DNA from: UBA2033 sp035345875
Lineage (GTDB): Bacteria > Spirochaetota > Leptospiria > Leptospirales > Leptospiraceae
NCBI GenBank assembly: GCA_035345875.1
Contig: DAORDH010000008.1
Coordinates: forward strand, 95,325 to 159,324
Direction of reading: 5' to 3'
DNA: 64,000 nt
Each line of letters starts with the position of its first letter. Positions within the stretch are counted from its first letter, which is position 1. The notes under the pieces were generated by a model that was not told where the DNA came from, did not search any database, and saw only the letters and a program-made list of their open reading frames with translations. Shown one piece after another: positions 55,149 through 63,678 of this stretch. The position numbers and the translations under genes are program-made.

Positions 55149-55301
55149 ATTTGATTTGGATAATACACAAACTTTTGGGCAAACTGATTGTTTTACAAAC
55201 AAATAAAAGAAATAAATTTCCAAAAATTTAGAGTCTTATCTGAAAGGGCTAAAGTGTAATACAGTTTGCCGATAAGAATAGAATTATTAGGAAAGGAAAA
55301 T

Positions 55302-56858
55302 ATGAAGTATATACTCATTTTGATCGCTTGGTTATTTTTTATAAATATATTTGCAGAGGAAAAAACAAAACTAGATGAAGCAGAAATCAAAGATTCAGAA
55401 AAGATAGATTTCCAAAACAAGACTAGAAAGAAAGCTGCATCGGAAACAAAACTTTTACACGAATCCATTGGAAAAACTTTAGGATCTATGATTTCCAAAG
55501 ATCCAAATGAAATGCATTCCCAAGAGGGAGTTCGAGTGGTTCGTGTGAGCACAGCGGAGAAAAATAAAATCGGGGCGGATCTTCTTTTTTTAGATGCGAA
55601 TACTAAGTTTGGTCACATCAACTCAATTCAAAGAGTATTATCTGGGTATATTCAAACTGCATTCAGTTATAATAATGCAAAAGCAGATATCTTAGCGACT
55701 TATGTTTTGTATTACAACGGAATGCATAGAGGAGACGTTCGCTTCTTTGAATCCAAGTATACTAACGCTTTATTAAAGAAATTGAATAGTCCTAATATTG
55801 GAATTGCATTAAGTTATAAAGATTGGCCAGGTAAAACAGAACTCATCATACCCATTGAAAAAAATATATTAAAAGAATCGCAGAGAGATGTTACATTAGA
55901 TGAATTAGAAAACGAAGTGAACAAAATCATTCAAGATAAAAAGAATGGGAGTGAAGATAGAAATAAATTTGCAGAGCTAAGAAAAGAAAAAATTGCAGAA
56001 GAGTTAAAAGAAATAAATCAAAAAATAGATGAGCTTGAAAATTTAGAAAATGAAATCGAAGCAAAACAAAGAAGTATTGTGGAGCGTTTAGCGGAGCTGA
56101 AAAAAGATCCTGACAAAAACAAAGACGAAATTACTAAATTGGAAAAGGAATATGAGAATTTAGAAAAACAAAAAAATGAAATTAGAAAACGAAAAGAGGA
56201 TCTAATTGACAGAGAAGAGAAGCTAACAGGTGTTAAATCCAAGAGAAGAATTCCAAAAGAAATTCCTCAGCCAAAAGAAGAAAAAAAACTAGAACCAAAA
56301 GCAATTATAGATCCAAGACTATTAGAGCCTGAATATTCTTCTCATGTGGTAGATGGAAAATTAGTTTTTATAAAACCGATTACAGATATCGACAGTCATT
56401 GTGTAAATGGAATTCATTTACTTGATCCATTGAAAGAAGATTTTGTTTATACAAGTGAGTATAATAAAATTTGTGGAAAAACGTTTAAAGTTCTAGGAGA
56501 TAATATTTTAGTGATTGGATTTTTGGATAAGAAAGAACAAATCAAATTGATTTTATTAAAAAAGAACGATTTAAAAGTAGTTGGGAATTCAGATGTGAAT
56601 GTATATCATAAAACTCCAATCGAAATCCGAGGAGATTTTTTATATGCAATCGAAAATTTAGATGGGAAGTTTTATTTGACTCGCTTTGATCTCAATTTAA
56701 AAAGTTTAACTCGTTCTAAAGAAGAAGTAAATCCTGATTCAGTCATTACCTTTTATGATAACAAAATATATGTATCAGGCAAAAAAGAAAACGGACAAAT
56801 AGAGTTTAAAGTATTTAAAAAGGAAGATTTAAGTTTTATAAAAAAGACCCAAACTTAG
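55302..56858 (+). CDS. P83/100-family spirochaetal protein, short paralogue
   Basis: The 518-residue protein (from the ATG at 55302, SD aggaaagg) has a signal peptide (INIFA) and the same N-terminal domain as the 26258-28585 protein (GHINSIQRVLSGYIQTAFSY, WPGKTELIIPIEKN). A central charged coiled coil (about 190-330) replaces the KE-rich repeats. The C-terminal domain starts with VDGKLVFIKPITDIDSHC. The function of P83/100 proteins is unknown. The stop codon lies in the loop of the terminator hairpin. Confidence 0.82.
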   Translation: MKYILILIAWLFFINIFAEEKTKLDEAEIKDSEKIDFQNKTRKKAASETKLLHESIGKTLGSMISKDPNEMHSQEGVRVVRVSTAEKNKIGADLLFLDANTKFGHINSIQRVLSGYIQTAFSYNNAKADILATYVLYYNGMHRGDVRFFESKYTNALLKKLNSPNIGIALSYKDWPGKTELIIPIEKNILKESQRDVTLDELENEVNKIIQDKKNGSEDRNKFAELRKEKIAEELKEINQKIDELENLENEIEAKQRSIVERLAELKKDPDKNKDEITKLEKEYENLEKQKNEIRKRKEDLIDREEKLTGVKSKRRIPKEIPQPKEEKKLEPKAIIDPRLLEPEYSSHVVDGKLVFIKPITDIDSHCVNGIHLLDPLKEDFVYTSEYNKICGKTFKVLGDNILVIGFLDKKEQIKLILLKKNDLKVVGNSDVNVYHKTPIEIRGDFLYAIENLDGKFYLTRFDLNLKSLTRSKEEVNPDSVITFYDNKIYVSGKKENGQIEFKVFKKEDLSFIKKTQT

Positions 56859-56872
56859 GTTTGGGTCTTTTT
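56841..56872 (+). terminator. Rho-independent terminator overlapping the gene end
   Basis: A 14-base stem (aaaaagacccaaac and its complement) closes the loop ttag, and the descending arm ends in a run of T. The loop contains the TAG stop codon of the P83/100 gene, so the last four codons form the ascending arm. Confidence 0.9.
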
Positions 56873-57023
56873 TGGTGCGGTAAGCAATGGAATTTTTTAT
56901 ATTGCGCGATGGAATCAATTGGAGAACAGGAACTATGTCAAGTTTGAACAAATGAAGTAATCTGGTATCTTGAAATTAAAATGCCCTTGACAGATTTGTA
57001 AAAGTAGATCAATATATTGACCC

Positions 57024-60000
57024 ATGATTTCAACTTTTGCGAAAAACATGTTACAAAAAATACTAAATATACTGATTTTATTGGGTTTATTCTGGATACT
57101 TTCTAATTGTAGTCGGCTTCCGAAGGATAATTCAAATTTAGCCTTTGTTTCTTTTTTGGGAAAGTTAGTAAATGTGAATGACTCTGTAATTTCTTCTCCG
57201 GATTCTGCTCCACAAGTTGTCTCCACTGATTTTGTAGCAAGTATTAACGCAACAGCTCCTACTTCACAAGTTGTTATTTCTAAGACACAAACTCTTGGGG
57301 TTACTTTTGATAAGCCGATGAGTGCTTCTGACTGTGTTGCAACAATGAATGGAGTTGCAATCCAAACTACCAATACAGCTTCTTCCGATTTAAAAACGAT
57401 TTTTTTTAAACCAGTTACCGGTTGGACAGTGGATATGATAAATGGAGTTACGATTAACTTGAGCAGTGCATGTAAAAGCTCCACTGGATCTGCTTATGTT
57501 CCGGGCGCTGGTGTTCTGATTTTTGTAGCAGGTTCTACGATTTATGTAGATGGAACAGCAGGTAGTGATACCAATCCTGGAACTATAACCAGTCCACTTA
57601 AAACAATTTCGATAGGCGTTACAACTATCGCTTCTAGTTGTAGTGTATCTGACCCTTGTGCAATCCTTGTAAAAGGTGGAATTTATACGATTAGTTCTAG
57701 TATCACTATTCCAAGTAATTTAGCAATTTTTGGGGGCTATGATCCTGCTGATTGGAAAGTTAGAAGAGCGGATAAGACGAGTTTGCCTCCGTATGATACT
57801 GTATTAAATGATTCCTCTACTGGAGTTTCTGGGATTATAAGTAATCCATATTCTACTTTAAACTTTTCGAATACGACTGGAATCAATATTATAGATGGTT
57901 TGATTATAAATGGAAATATTACAGCAACTGCAAGCAGTTTCGTTTCTCCTATTGCAATTACGAATTTACAAACTGGAGCAACACTTTCGATTCGAAATAG
58001 TATACTAAAAGATGTGAGTAGTTCACCGAGCGTTACTTCTGCGGGTCTTATTGCTTATAATAATTCTGGTATAATCAATGTAATCAATAGTCAAGTGTTA
58101 GGATCCACAGCACTTGCGGCAAGCGAAAGACATGCGCTTTATTATAACATTTCCAATACGAATAGTGTGATCACCGTGACCAACTCTATCTTAGATGCTG
58201 GCTATTCAAACATAAACTCAAGTGGCTTTTTTATGGCTGCTTCTAGTAATGGAAATATTAATCTATCAAATAATGTGATAAATGGAGCTATTTGTAATGT
58301 CTGCAATTCAATCGGTATTACTGCTAATTTTGCTACACCGAATGGAATGACAATTTCTCAAAACACAATTACTACTCGAACAGGCAATAATTCTATTGGA
58401 ATCAATTTTACCTCTGGGACGGGATTGTCTATTTTAAATAATATAATTACAACAGGAACTGCCACAAACCAATCGATTGGTATTAATTTAGTCAGCAATA
58501 CTTCTACACTAACTGCGTCTAATAATACATTATCCGCTGGAAGTTGCACTGCAGCTGGATGTGTTGCTGCAGGAATTTATTCTTCTACTTCCCTTGCTAC
58601 ATTGAATGTAAATTCGAATACGATATCCGCTGGATCTTGTAGTGGTAGTGCTTGCTTTACGTATGGAATCTATTTAGGGAATTCTGCCACTGCTACGAAC
58701 ACAACTATTTCAGGAAATACTCTTAGTTTGGGTAGTGCGACGACAGGTGGATCGTATGGAATGTATTTCACTTCTACTTCAGCCAATCAAAGTCATACCA
58801 TTTCTGGAAATACTTTTACTGGAGGAACTGCGAGTGGAGGACAAATCAGTGGAATATATAGAGCAAATTCATCGGCTGGTGCGACGGTAACAATATCGAA
58901 TAACGTTGTGACAACTGGGAATTGTTCTGGAAGTTGCATCAACCGAGCATTTGACATTCAAAATGTAAGTGGAACAACAACTATTTCAGGAAATACAGTA
59001 ACGGCTGGTTTAGGAGTAGGACAATCCATTGGAATCGAATTAAATAATAGTTCTTTTACTGTATCTAACAACACAATCACTGCTGGCACTTGCACGGGAG
59101 GTAGTTGCATTTCGAGAGGAATCAATTCAGGATTTGGAAGTCCGGTTACGATAACAGGAAATACAGTAACAGCCGGGACATGTTCGGGAGCTACTTGCAA
59201 TCAAACAGGGATTAATCTCGCAATAGGATCTAACCCTGTTATCACTCTTTCAAATAATACGGTTGATGCAGGTACTCCGAGTGTAAATACAACATCTAGA
59301 TTAGCTCTTAATTTGACTAATTGGGCAAATGGAACGAGTATTCAGAGGAATACATTTATTAACCGTATAGGAGCGGGAATTCCTACGACAGTAAGGTTAG
59401 GTGCAATGGCATCTTCTCTTACCTTTTGTAGTAACGTCCTAGTTGGCGGTGGAACGAATAGTGCAGTAACTGCCACTACTTTGGAAATTGGTTTGATTAC
59501 AGGAGTAAGTAAATTCAAAGGGAATACAATCATTGGAGCGAGTGCGACATCTGGCACTGTATATCCTGTAAATTTTCTAACAACAGGAACTTATACCAAC
59601 TTAGCTTTAGATCAAAACATTATAGCGGGTGATCCTGCTTCCTCCGCTTACACAACAGGAATTAGAGAAAGTGGTGCAGTAATCTATTCCTTTTTGAGTG
59701 CAAATAATCTCTCTTGTGTTTCTACTCTATACAACGAAAATGGAATCATTCGAAATTTCTTATGCACAGCAACACAGATAGGAAATTTTTCAAGTGCTGA
59801 TGCACTTTGTAGTAGTGGAAATTTAGCAAATCCAACTGGTGTTAACAATACAAACTTACTTCCTGTATTTGTAAATCCATCTATTAACGACTATCATTTG
59901 AATGCAGCAACACCTGTCGGAATTACACAAGCAATGACAGCAGCAGAGCTTTCTACTTTCACAACGGATTGTGGGAACTCCTTGGATAGAGATGGAAATA

Positions 60001-60038
60001 CTAGAACAGCAAATTCTTCCATTGGGGCGTATAGATAG
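57024..60038 (+). CDS. Large parallel beta-helix lipoprotein (polymorphic outer-membrane-like)
   Basis: The protein has a lipoprotein signal (LLGLFWILSNC), an Ig-like domain (TFDKPMSASDCVATMNGVAI, about residues 70-165), and then IYVDGTAGSDTNPGTITSPL, the DUF1565-type opening of a right-handed beta-helix. More than twenty PbH1-like coils follow (NTITAG, NTVTAGTC, SGNTF). Five coils carry paired cysteines. It ends SIGAYR. TTGACA at 56987-56992 and TATATT at 57013-57018 place transcription at the ATG; an internal ATG at 57048 is an alternative. Probably a surface adhesin or glycan-binding protein. Confidence 0.78.
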   Translation: MISTFAKNMLQKILNILILLGLFWILSNCSRLPKDNSNLAFVSFLGKLVNVNDSVISSPDSAPQVVSTDFVASINATAPTSQVVISKTQTLGVTFDKPMSASDCVATMNGVAIQTTNTASSDLKTIFFKPVTGWTVDMINGVTINLSSACKSSTGSAYVPGAGVLIFVAGSTIYVDGTAGSDTNPGTITSPLKTISIGVTTIASSCSVSDPCAILVKGGIYTISSSITIPSNLAIFGGYDPADWKVRRADKTSLPPYDTVLNDSSTGVSGIISNPYSTLNFSNTTGINIIDGLIINGNITATASSFVSPIAITNLQTGATLSIRNSILKDVSSSPSVTSAGLIAYNNSGIINVINSQVLGSTALAASERHALYYNISNTNSVITVTNSILDAGYSNINSSGFFMAASSNGNINLSNNVINGAICNVCNSIGITANFATPNGMTISQNTITTRTGNNSIGINFTSGTGLSILNNIITTGTATNQSIGINLVSNTSTLTASNNTLSAGSCTAAGCVAAGIYSSTSLATLNVNSNTISAGSCSGSACFTYGIYLGNSATATNTTISGNTLSLGSATTGGSYGMYFTSTSANQSHTISGNTFTGGTASGGQISGIYRANSSAGATVTISNNVVTTGNCSGSCINRAFDIQNVSGTTTISGNTVTAGLGVGQSIGIELNNSSFTVSNNTITAGTCTGGSCISRGINSGFGSPVTITGNTVTAGTCSGATCNQTGINLAIGSNPVITLSNNTVDAGTPSVNTTSRLALNLTNWANGTSIQRNTFINRIGAGIPTTVRLGAMASSLTFCSNVLVGGGTNSAVTATTLEIGLITGVSKFKGNTIIGASATSGTVYPVNFLTTGTYTNLALDQNIIAGDPASSAYTTGIRESGAVIYSFLSANNLSCVSTLYNENGIIRNFLCTATQIGNFSSADALCSSGNLANPTGVNNTNLLPVFVNPSINDYHLNAATPVGITQAMTAAELSTFTTDCGNSLDRDGNTRTANSSIGAYR

Positions 60039-60484
60039 AACATTTTGGTTTTGGATAGATTCATCTCTTTCAAGCGTTAGCGATCAACTGGATGACTGTG
60101 GTTCTATCTATTCTATTGCGACCCTAAGAAGAAACATTGGGCTTTAGCCAGAAAGGTGGGTCGCCGACCAAATCAGAATAGTTCACAGTCAGGAAGGCGA
60201 GCGCGGCGTTACCTAACCCCGACTTTCTATTTTTTGGTTTATCTATCCGATAGAATCCCATTCCCTAAATATCTTGTGATAGAACACTGAATTTAGTTTT
60301 AAATCATTCCGGAAGGGGCAACGTGTTTGAATCTTACAATATGGAAAAAAACGGGGTTAGGTCACGCAACGCCCAAAGGAAACGTTGTAAATTAGACAAA
60401 GTGTACTAAAAAAGACTTTTCTAGGATACGGGGTTCGAGATTAAGTTAAATTAAAGTCAAAAATATTTATTTTAAGAGGCGTTT
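60039..60484. other. Intergenic region with repeat fragments before etfBA
   Basis: There is no gene in this 446-base stretch. gcgttagcgatc (60079-60090) is the reverse complement of gatcgctaacgc in the repeat at 62341-62386. The G+C-richer patch around 60195-60225 differs from its surroundings. The etfB SD (agaggcg) lies at the right end. Confidence 0.5.
60205..60373. mobile_element. MITE-like element with terminal inverted repeats
   Basis: ggcgttacctaaccccg at 60205-60221 is mirrored at 60352-60373 by cggggttaggtcacgcaacgcc, written as CGGGGTTAGGT plus ACGCC around a five-base insertion. The roughly 130 bases between have no open frame. Confidence 0.5.
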
Positions 60485-61246
60485 ATGAAAGTTGTCGTGC
60501 TTGTGAAACAGGTTCCTGACACAGAAACCAATATTAAACTCGGTGACAAATCTATCAATGAAGCAGGAATCAAGTGGATCATTTCTCCTTATGATGAATT
60601 TGCAATCGAAGAAGGCATTAAGCTGAGAGAAAAAAACGGCGGAGAAGTGATTGCTGTTTCGGTAGGTCCTGATAGAGTGCAAGAAGTTCTAAGAACTGCT
60701 TACGCTATGGGTGTTGATAAAGCAGTTCATATCAAAGTGGACAATTACAATACATTTGATTCTCTTTTTACTTCCCAACTTATCGCAAATTTTGCAAAAG
60801 CAGAATCAGCAGATATTATCTTAGCTGGAAGACAATCGATCGATACAGATAGTTCTCAAGTCCCTGTTCAAATTGCGGAAGAACTTGGTGTTGGACACGT
60901 AGTTCTCGCTATTAAAATTGAAATCAACGGAAGTAGTGCAAAAATCACTCGCGAAGTAGAAGGTGGAACAGCAACTGTTGAAACTTCTCTACCAGTCGTT
61001 GTGACTGCTACCAAAGGATTAAATGAACCACGTTATCCATCTTTAAAAGGTATCATGTCTGCAAAGAAAAAACCAATCGATGTGAAGCAAGCTGCTGATT
61101 TAGGAGCACCTGCAAGCAAAATCGAAATCGTTGGTCTTGAGCCACCTCCACCACGTATCGCTGGACGTAAATTAGAAGCAGCAGATGCAGCAGGTTTTGC
61201 ATCTCAGTTAGTGAAAGCTCTCAGAGAAGAAGCGAAGGTTATATAA
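60485..61246 (+). CDS. etfB: Electron transfer flavoprotein subunit beta
   Basis: The 253-residue protein starts MKVVVLVKQVPDTE and carries the ETF-beta signature VEGGTATVETSLPVVVTATKGLNEPRYPSLKGIM. With EtfA it binds FAD and AMP and passes electrons from acyl-CoA dehydrogenases to the quinone pool. etfA follows after 10 bases. Confidence 0.97.
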   Translation: MKVVVLVKQVPDTETNIKLGDKSINEAGIKWIISPYDEFAIEEGIKLREKNGGEVIAVSVGPDRVQEVLRTAYAMGVDKAVHIKVDNYNTFDSLFTSQLIANFAKAESADIILAGRQSIDTDSSQVPVQIAEELGVGHVVLAIKIEINGSSAKITREVEGGTATVETSLPVVVTATKGLNEPRYPSLKGIMSAKKKPIDVKQAADLGAPASKIEIVGLEPPPPRIAGRKLEAADAAGFASQLVKALREEAKVI

Positions 61247-61256
61247 GGAGTCCGAT

Positions 61257-62216
61257 ATGTCAAATGTATTTGTTGTTGGTGAAATTAAAGACGGTGAATT
61301 AAAAAAGATCTCTAAGGAACTAACGTCTGCTGGTCGTAAGATCGCAGATAGCCTTGGGGGACAAGTAGAAGTATTGCTTATTGGAGCCGGTGCAGAAAAA
61401 TTTGCTGGTGATTTAGGTGCAGTTGGAGCAGATAAAGTTTTAACCGCAAGTGCTGGAGATTTTAATGCTGAGGCATACGCAAATATCATCAGTGAAGTTG
61501 TTAAATCTAAAAAACCTTCTGTAGTATTAATGCCGCACACTGGTTATGGAAAAGATTATTCTCCAAGAGTAGCTGTTAAAATTGGAGCAGGAATCGTTGC
61601 TGACGTAGTTGGTCTAACGGTTGACGGTGGAAAAGTAGTAGCAAAGAAACCTATTTATTCTGGAAAAGCATACGCAAATATCAAAGTTACAACTGATATC
61701 CAAGCATTTACAGTTCGTCCAAACTCACAAGAAGTTGGATCTAAAGCTGGAGCAGGTGCAACAGAAGCTGTATCCGCTAACGCTGGCGATGTAAAAGTTA
61801 AAATTACTGGAACAGAATTAACAGGTGGAAGCAAAATTCAACTCACAGAAGCTTCTATCATCGTATCCGGTGGTCGTGGAATGAAAGGTCCAGAGAATTT
61901 CCCAATGTTACAATCTCTAGCAGATCTTTTAGGTGCAGCGTTAGGTGCATCTCGTGCGGCTGTTGACTCTGGTTGGATTTCTCATAGCCACCAAGTTGGT
62001 CAAACTGGAAAAACTGTTTCTCCAAATTGTTATATTGCTTGTGGTATTTCTGGATCTATTCAGCACATGGCTGGTATGGGATCTTCTAAATACATCGTTG
62101 CAATTAACAAAGATCCAGAAGCTCCTATCTTTAAGGTTGCTACCTACGGTGTAGTGGCTGACCTTTTTGAAGTAGTTCCTGCCTTAACCTCTGAATTCAA
62201 AAAAGTTCTAGGTTAA
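61257..62216 (+). CDS. etfA: Electron transfer flavoprotein subunit alpha
   Basis: The 319-residue protein has an N-terminal ETF domain and the C-terminal FAD-binding signature VSGGRGMKGPENF, SRAAVDSGW, QVGQTGKTVSPNCYIACGISGSIQH and INKDPEAPIF. It forms the heterodimer with EtfB. An SD (aaggag) sits before its ATG. The etfBA pair has no dehydrogenase or EtfQO gene in this window. Confidence 0.97.
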   Translation: MSNVFVVGEIKDGELKKISKELTSAGRKIADSLGGQVEVLLIGAGAEKFAGDLGAVGADKVLTASAGDFNAEAYANIISEVVKSKKPSVVLMPHTGYGKDYSPRVAVKIGAGIVADVVGLTVDGGKVVAKKPIYSGKAYANIKVTTDIQAFTVRPNSQEVGSKAGAGATEAVSANAGDVKVKITGTELTGGSKIQLTEASIIVSGGRGMKGPENFPMLQSLADLLGAALGASRAAVDSGWISHSHQVGQTGKTVSPNCYIACGISGSIQHMAGMGSSKYIVAINKDPEAPIFKVATYGVVADLFEVVPALTSEFKKVLG

Positions 62217-62247
62217 TTTTCTCTCGGGCGTTTCGGCGCAACCTACT

Positions 62248-62275
62248 GTAGAGACGCACGACCGTGCGTCCCTAC
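62248..62275. repeat. REP-like palindrome downstream of etfA
   Basis: gacgcacg and cgtgcgtc around two bases, extended by gtag/ctac with one mismatch, give a 13-pair stem. It is G+C-rich relative to its surroundings and lacks a T-run. It resembles the palindrome at 10491-10522 in type (outer tgtag/ctacg; inner GTCCCT). Confidence 0.65.
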
Positions 62276-62340
62276 GAAAAAATCGCCGCCGCGCTCTACA
62301 TTCCCGTCAATAAATTGCTGGTTATTTACCAAAGCAATGT

Positions 62341-62386
62341 TCTCTCGAAATCGCAATTTATTGACGACATTTCGATCGCTAACGCG
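62341..62386 (+). repeat. 46-bp direct repeat, copy 1
   Basis: This stretch and 63303-63348 are identical at 45 of 46 positions (tctctcgaaatcgcaattta ... gatcgct-a/g-acgcg). Here gcaatttattgacg (62353-62366) also pairs with cgtcaataaattgc at 62305-62318 as an inverted repeat, so a larger structured repeat is present. The copies flank vapBC. Confidence 0.85.
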
Positions 62387-62395
62387 GAAACCTTC

Positions 62396-62426
62396 TTGAC
62401 AAATGACACTCCAAGTGTCACATTAA
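62396..62426 (+). promoter_or_regulatory. vapB promoter with internal operator palindrome
   Basis: TTGACA (62396-62401) and CATTAA (62421-62426) frame a perfect inverted repeat, tgacact-cca-agtgtca, at 62404-62420. Antitoxin or toxin-antitoxin complex binding there would block the polymerase. The -10 ends four bases before the ATG and no SD is seen. Confidence 0.5.
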
Positions 62427-62430
62427 ACAG

Positions 62431-62685
62431 ATGACCTCCATAACAATGCTAGACCTGCGAAAGAACTCAAATGTTCTTTTAGAGAAACTAAAAAGAAAAG
62501 AAAAAATACTTCTTTCATTTCGTGGAAAACCTGTTGCTACGATTCATCCTATTTCTCAGGAAAGTGATTGGGAGTCTGATTCTTTTTTACAATTTCTAAA
62601 TTCGATTCCTAAGAATCCCAGCAAAAAAGTTAAGACTAAAATTTCCAATGATGAAATTGATTCATTAGTTTATGGCATCAAATAA
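62431..62685 (+). CDS. vapB: Phd/YefM-like antitoxin of a VapBC module
   Basis: The 84-residue protein resembles Phd/YefM-type antitoxins: an N-terminal DNA-binding fold (MLDLRKNSNVLLEKLKRKEK, ILLSFRGKPVATIHPI) and a polar C-terminal toxin-binding tail. It should neutralise the PIN toxin and repress the operon through the palindrome upstream. Its end overlaps the toxin start by 14 bases. Confidence 0.82.
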   Translation: MTSITMLDLRKNSNVLLEKLKRKEKILLSFRGKPVATIHPISQESDWESDSFLQFLNSIPKNPSKKVKTKISNDEIDSLVYGIK

Positions 62686-63100
62686 AGATTCTAAGTATCC
62701 TTTTTGGGACACGTCTGGGTGGTTTTCTTTGTTAGTCGCATCAGAATCAAATCATTCCAAAGTCCGAAACATATCAGATGAACTTACGAAAAATAAAATA
62801 CCCTTTTTTACCTCTGACCTTGTGATACAAGAAACTATGACTCTCCTGATGGCACGGAAAGAAACCGAAAAAGCAAAACAATTTTGGTCAAGTCTTGTTG
62901 ATTCGAAAGTAGTTCGTATCGAGCGAATCGACGAAACACGATTTCAAAAATCAGGAGAATATTTTTCTAAACATATTGACCAAGGCTACTCCTTTGTAGA
63001 TGCTTCCTCTTTTATTTTGATGAAAGAATTTAAAATTACAAAGGCTGTTACTACAGATAAACATTTTAGGAAGGCTGGGTTTATAAAGTTGTTGGCTTAG
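62672..63100 (+). CDS. vapC: PIN-domain ribonuclease toxin (VapC-like)
   Basis: The 142-residue protein has the acidic residues of the PIN fold: Asp in FWDTSGWF, Glu in VIQETMTLL, Asp in GYSFVDASSF, and Asp in AVTTDKHF. Members cleave tRNA or other RNA. It is translationally coupled to the antitoxin. The module is bracketed by the 46-base direct repeats at 62341 and 63303. Confidence 0.88.
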   Translation: MASNKDSKYPFWDTSGWFSLLVASESNHSKVRNISDELTKNKIPFFTSDLVIQETMTLLMARKETEKAKQFWSSLVDSKVVRIERIDETRFQKSGEYFSKHIDQGYSFVDASSFILMKEFKITKAVTTDKHFRKAGFIKLLA

Positions 63101-63416
63101 TATGTTTTAGTTTCTAACGCAAACTCTCATTTTCCGCCAGAAGCTCTTTCAGTTTTTCTCCCTTCAAAATCAAAATAGGTTGATGATTCTAAATTGTTTT
63201 GTATAAATCCTTCTACTAATAACGGGTTGTTTTTCTACTTAGTAGGATTGCGGTCAATGTCATTAAGTTAAGACTGTCACCCCCGAAATTTTCTATCATG
63301 GGTCTCTCGAAATCGCAATTTATTGACGACATTTCGATCGCTGACGCGCTTAAGTTGATAGACTAAGAAGAAATTGTAATCTCTTTTTGAAAAGGAATAG
63401 TTATCTCTAGGAAGTA
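63101..63416. other. Intergenic region holding a repeat, no gene
   Basis: No credible open frame is present. The only structure seen is the second copy of the 46-base repeat with short flanking inverted words (tctatca, tgatag). Confidence 0.45.
63303..63348 (+). repeat. 46-bp direct repeat, copy 2
   Basis: Partner of 62341-62386, with one difference (g for a near the right end). The ends cgaaat and atttcg inside the unit can pair. Confidence 0.85.
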
Positions 63417-63678
63417 ATGCTTATGAAAGATTTATCTTATGTAAAAACAAAACTGATACAAGAAAAACAGTTTATTCAAACTAACCCTAAAATTAAAGAC
63501 CTTGGTATTTTGGGCTCACTCACACATCTTGCGGCTAAATGGTATTTAACGCTTCAGATATTACTCTTTACTAGCTTTGTTCTAACTGAATGCGCCTTAC
63601 AAGGGTTATTCTCTTTCGGCTCTTGAAATTTTTCCCGATTTTGTAAGAGATTCGATTCATTCTTTAGCAATTCAATAG
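63417..63678 (+). pseudogene. Decayed MNT-type nucleotidyltransferase gene
   Basis: The first frame (MLMKDLSYVKTKLIQEKQF, then PKIKDLGILGSLTHLAA) matches the approach to the GS motif of minimal nucleotidyltransferases. About ten codons on, where the S-D-x-D motif belongs, that frame loses similarity, but another frame reads NASDITLY. A later segment in another frame reads LEIFPDFVRDSIHSLAIQ and ends at 63678, like the C-terminus of such proteins. I infer two or more frameshifts in an antitoxin-type MNT gene. No HEPN partner is recognised. Confidence 0.4.

Noticed and set aside
56933..57484. A 183-codon minus-strand frame overlapping the start of the beta-helix lipoprotein
   Set aside because: The plus-strand product has a lipoprotein signal and family features in the same bases; the minus-strand product has none and no SD.
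62248..62275. Rho-independent terminator of etfBA
   Set aside because: The stem is strong but no T-run follows on either side, and it matches a repeat type better.
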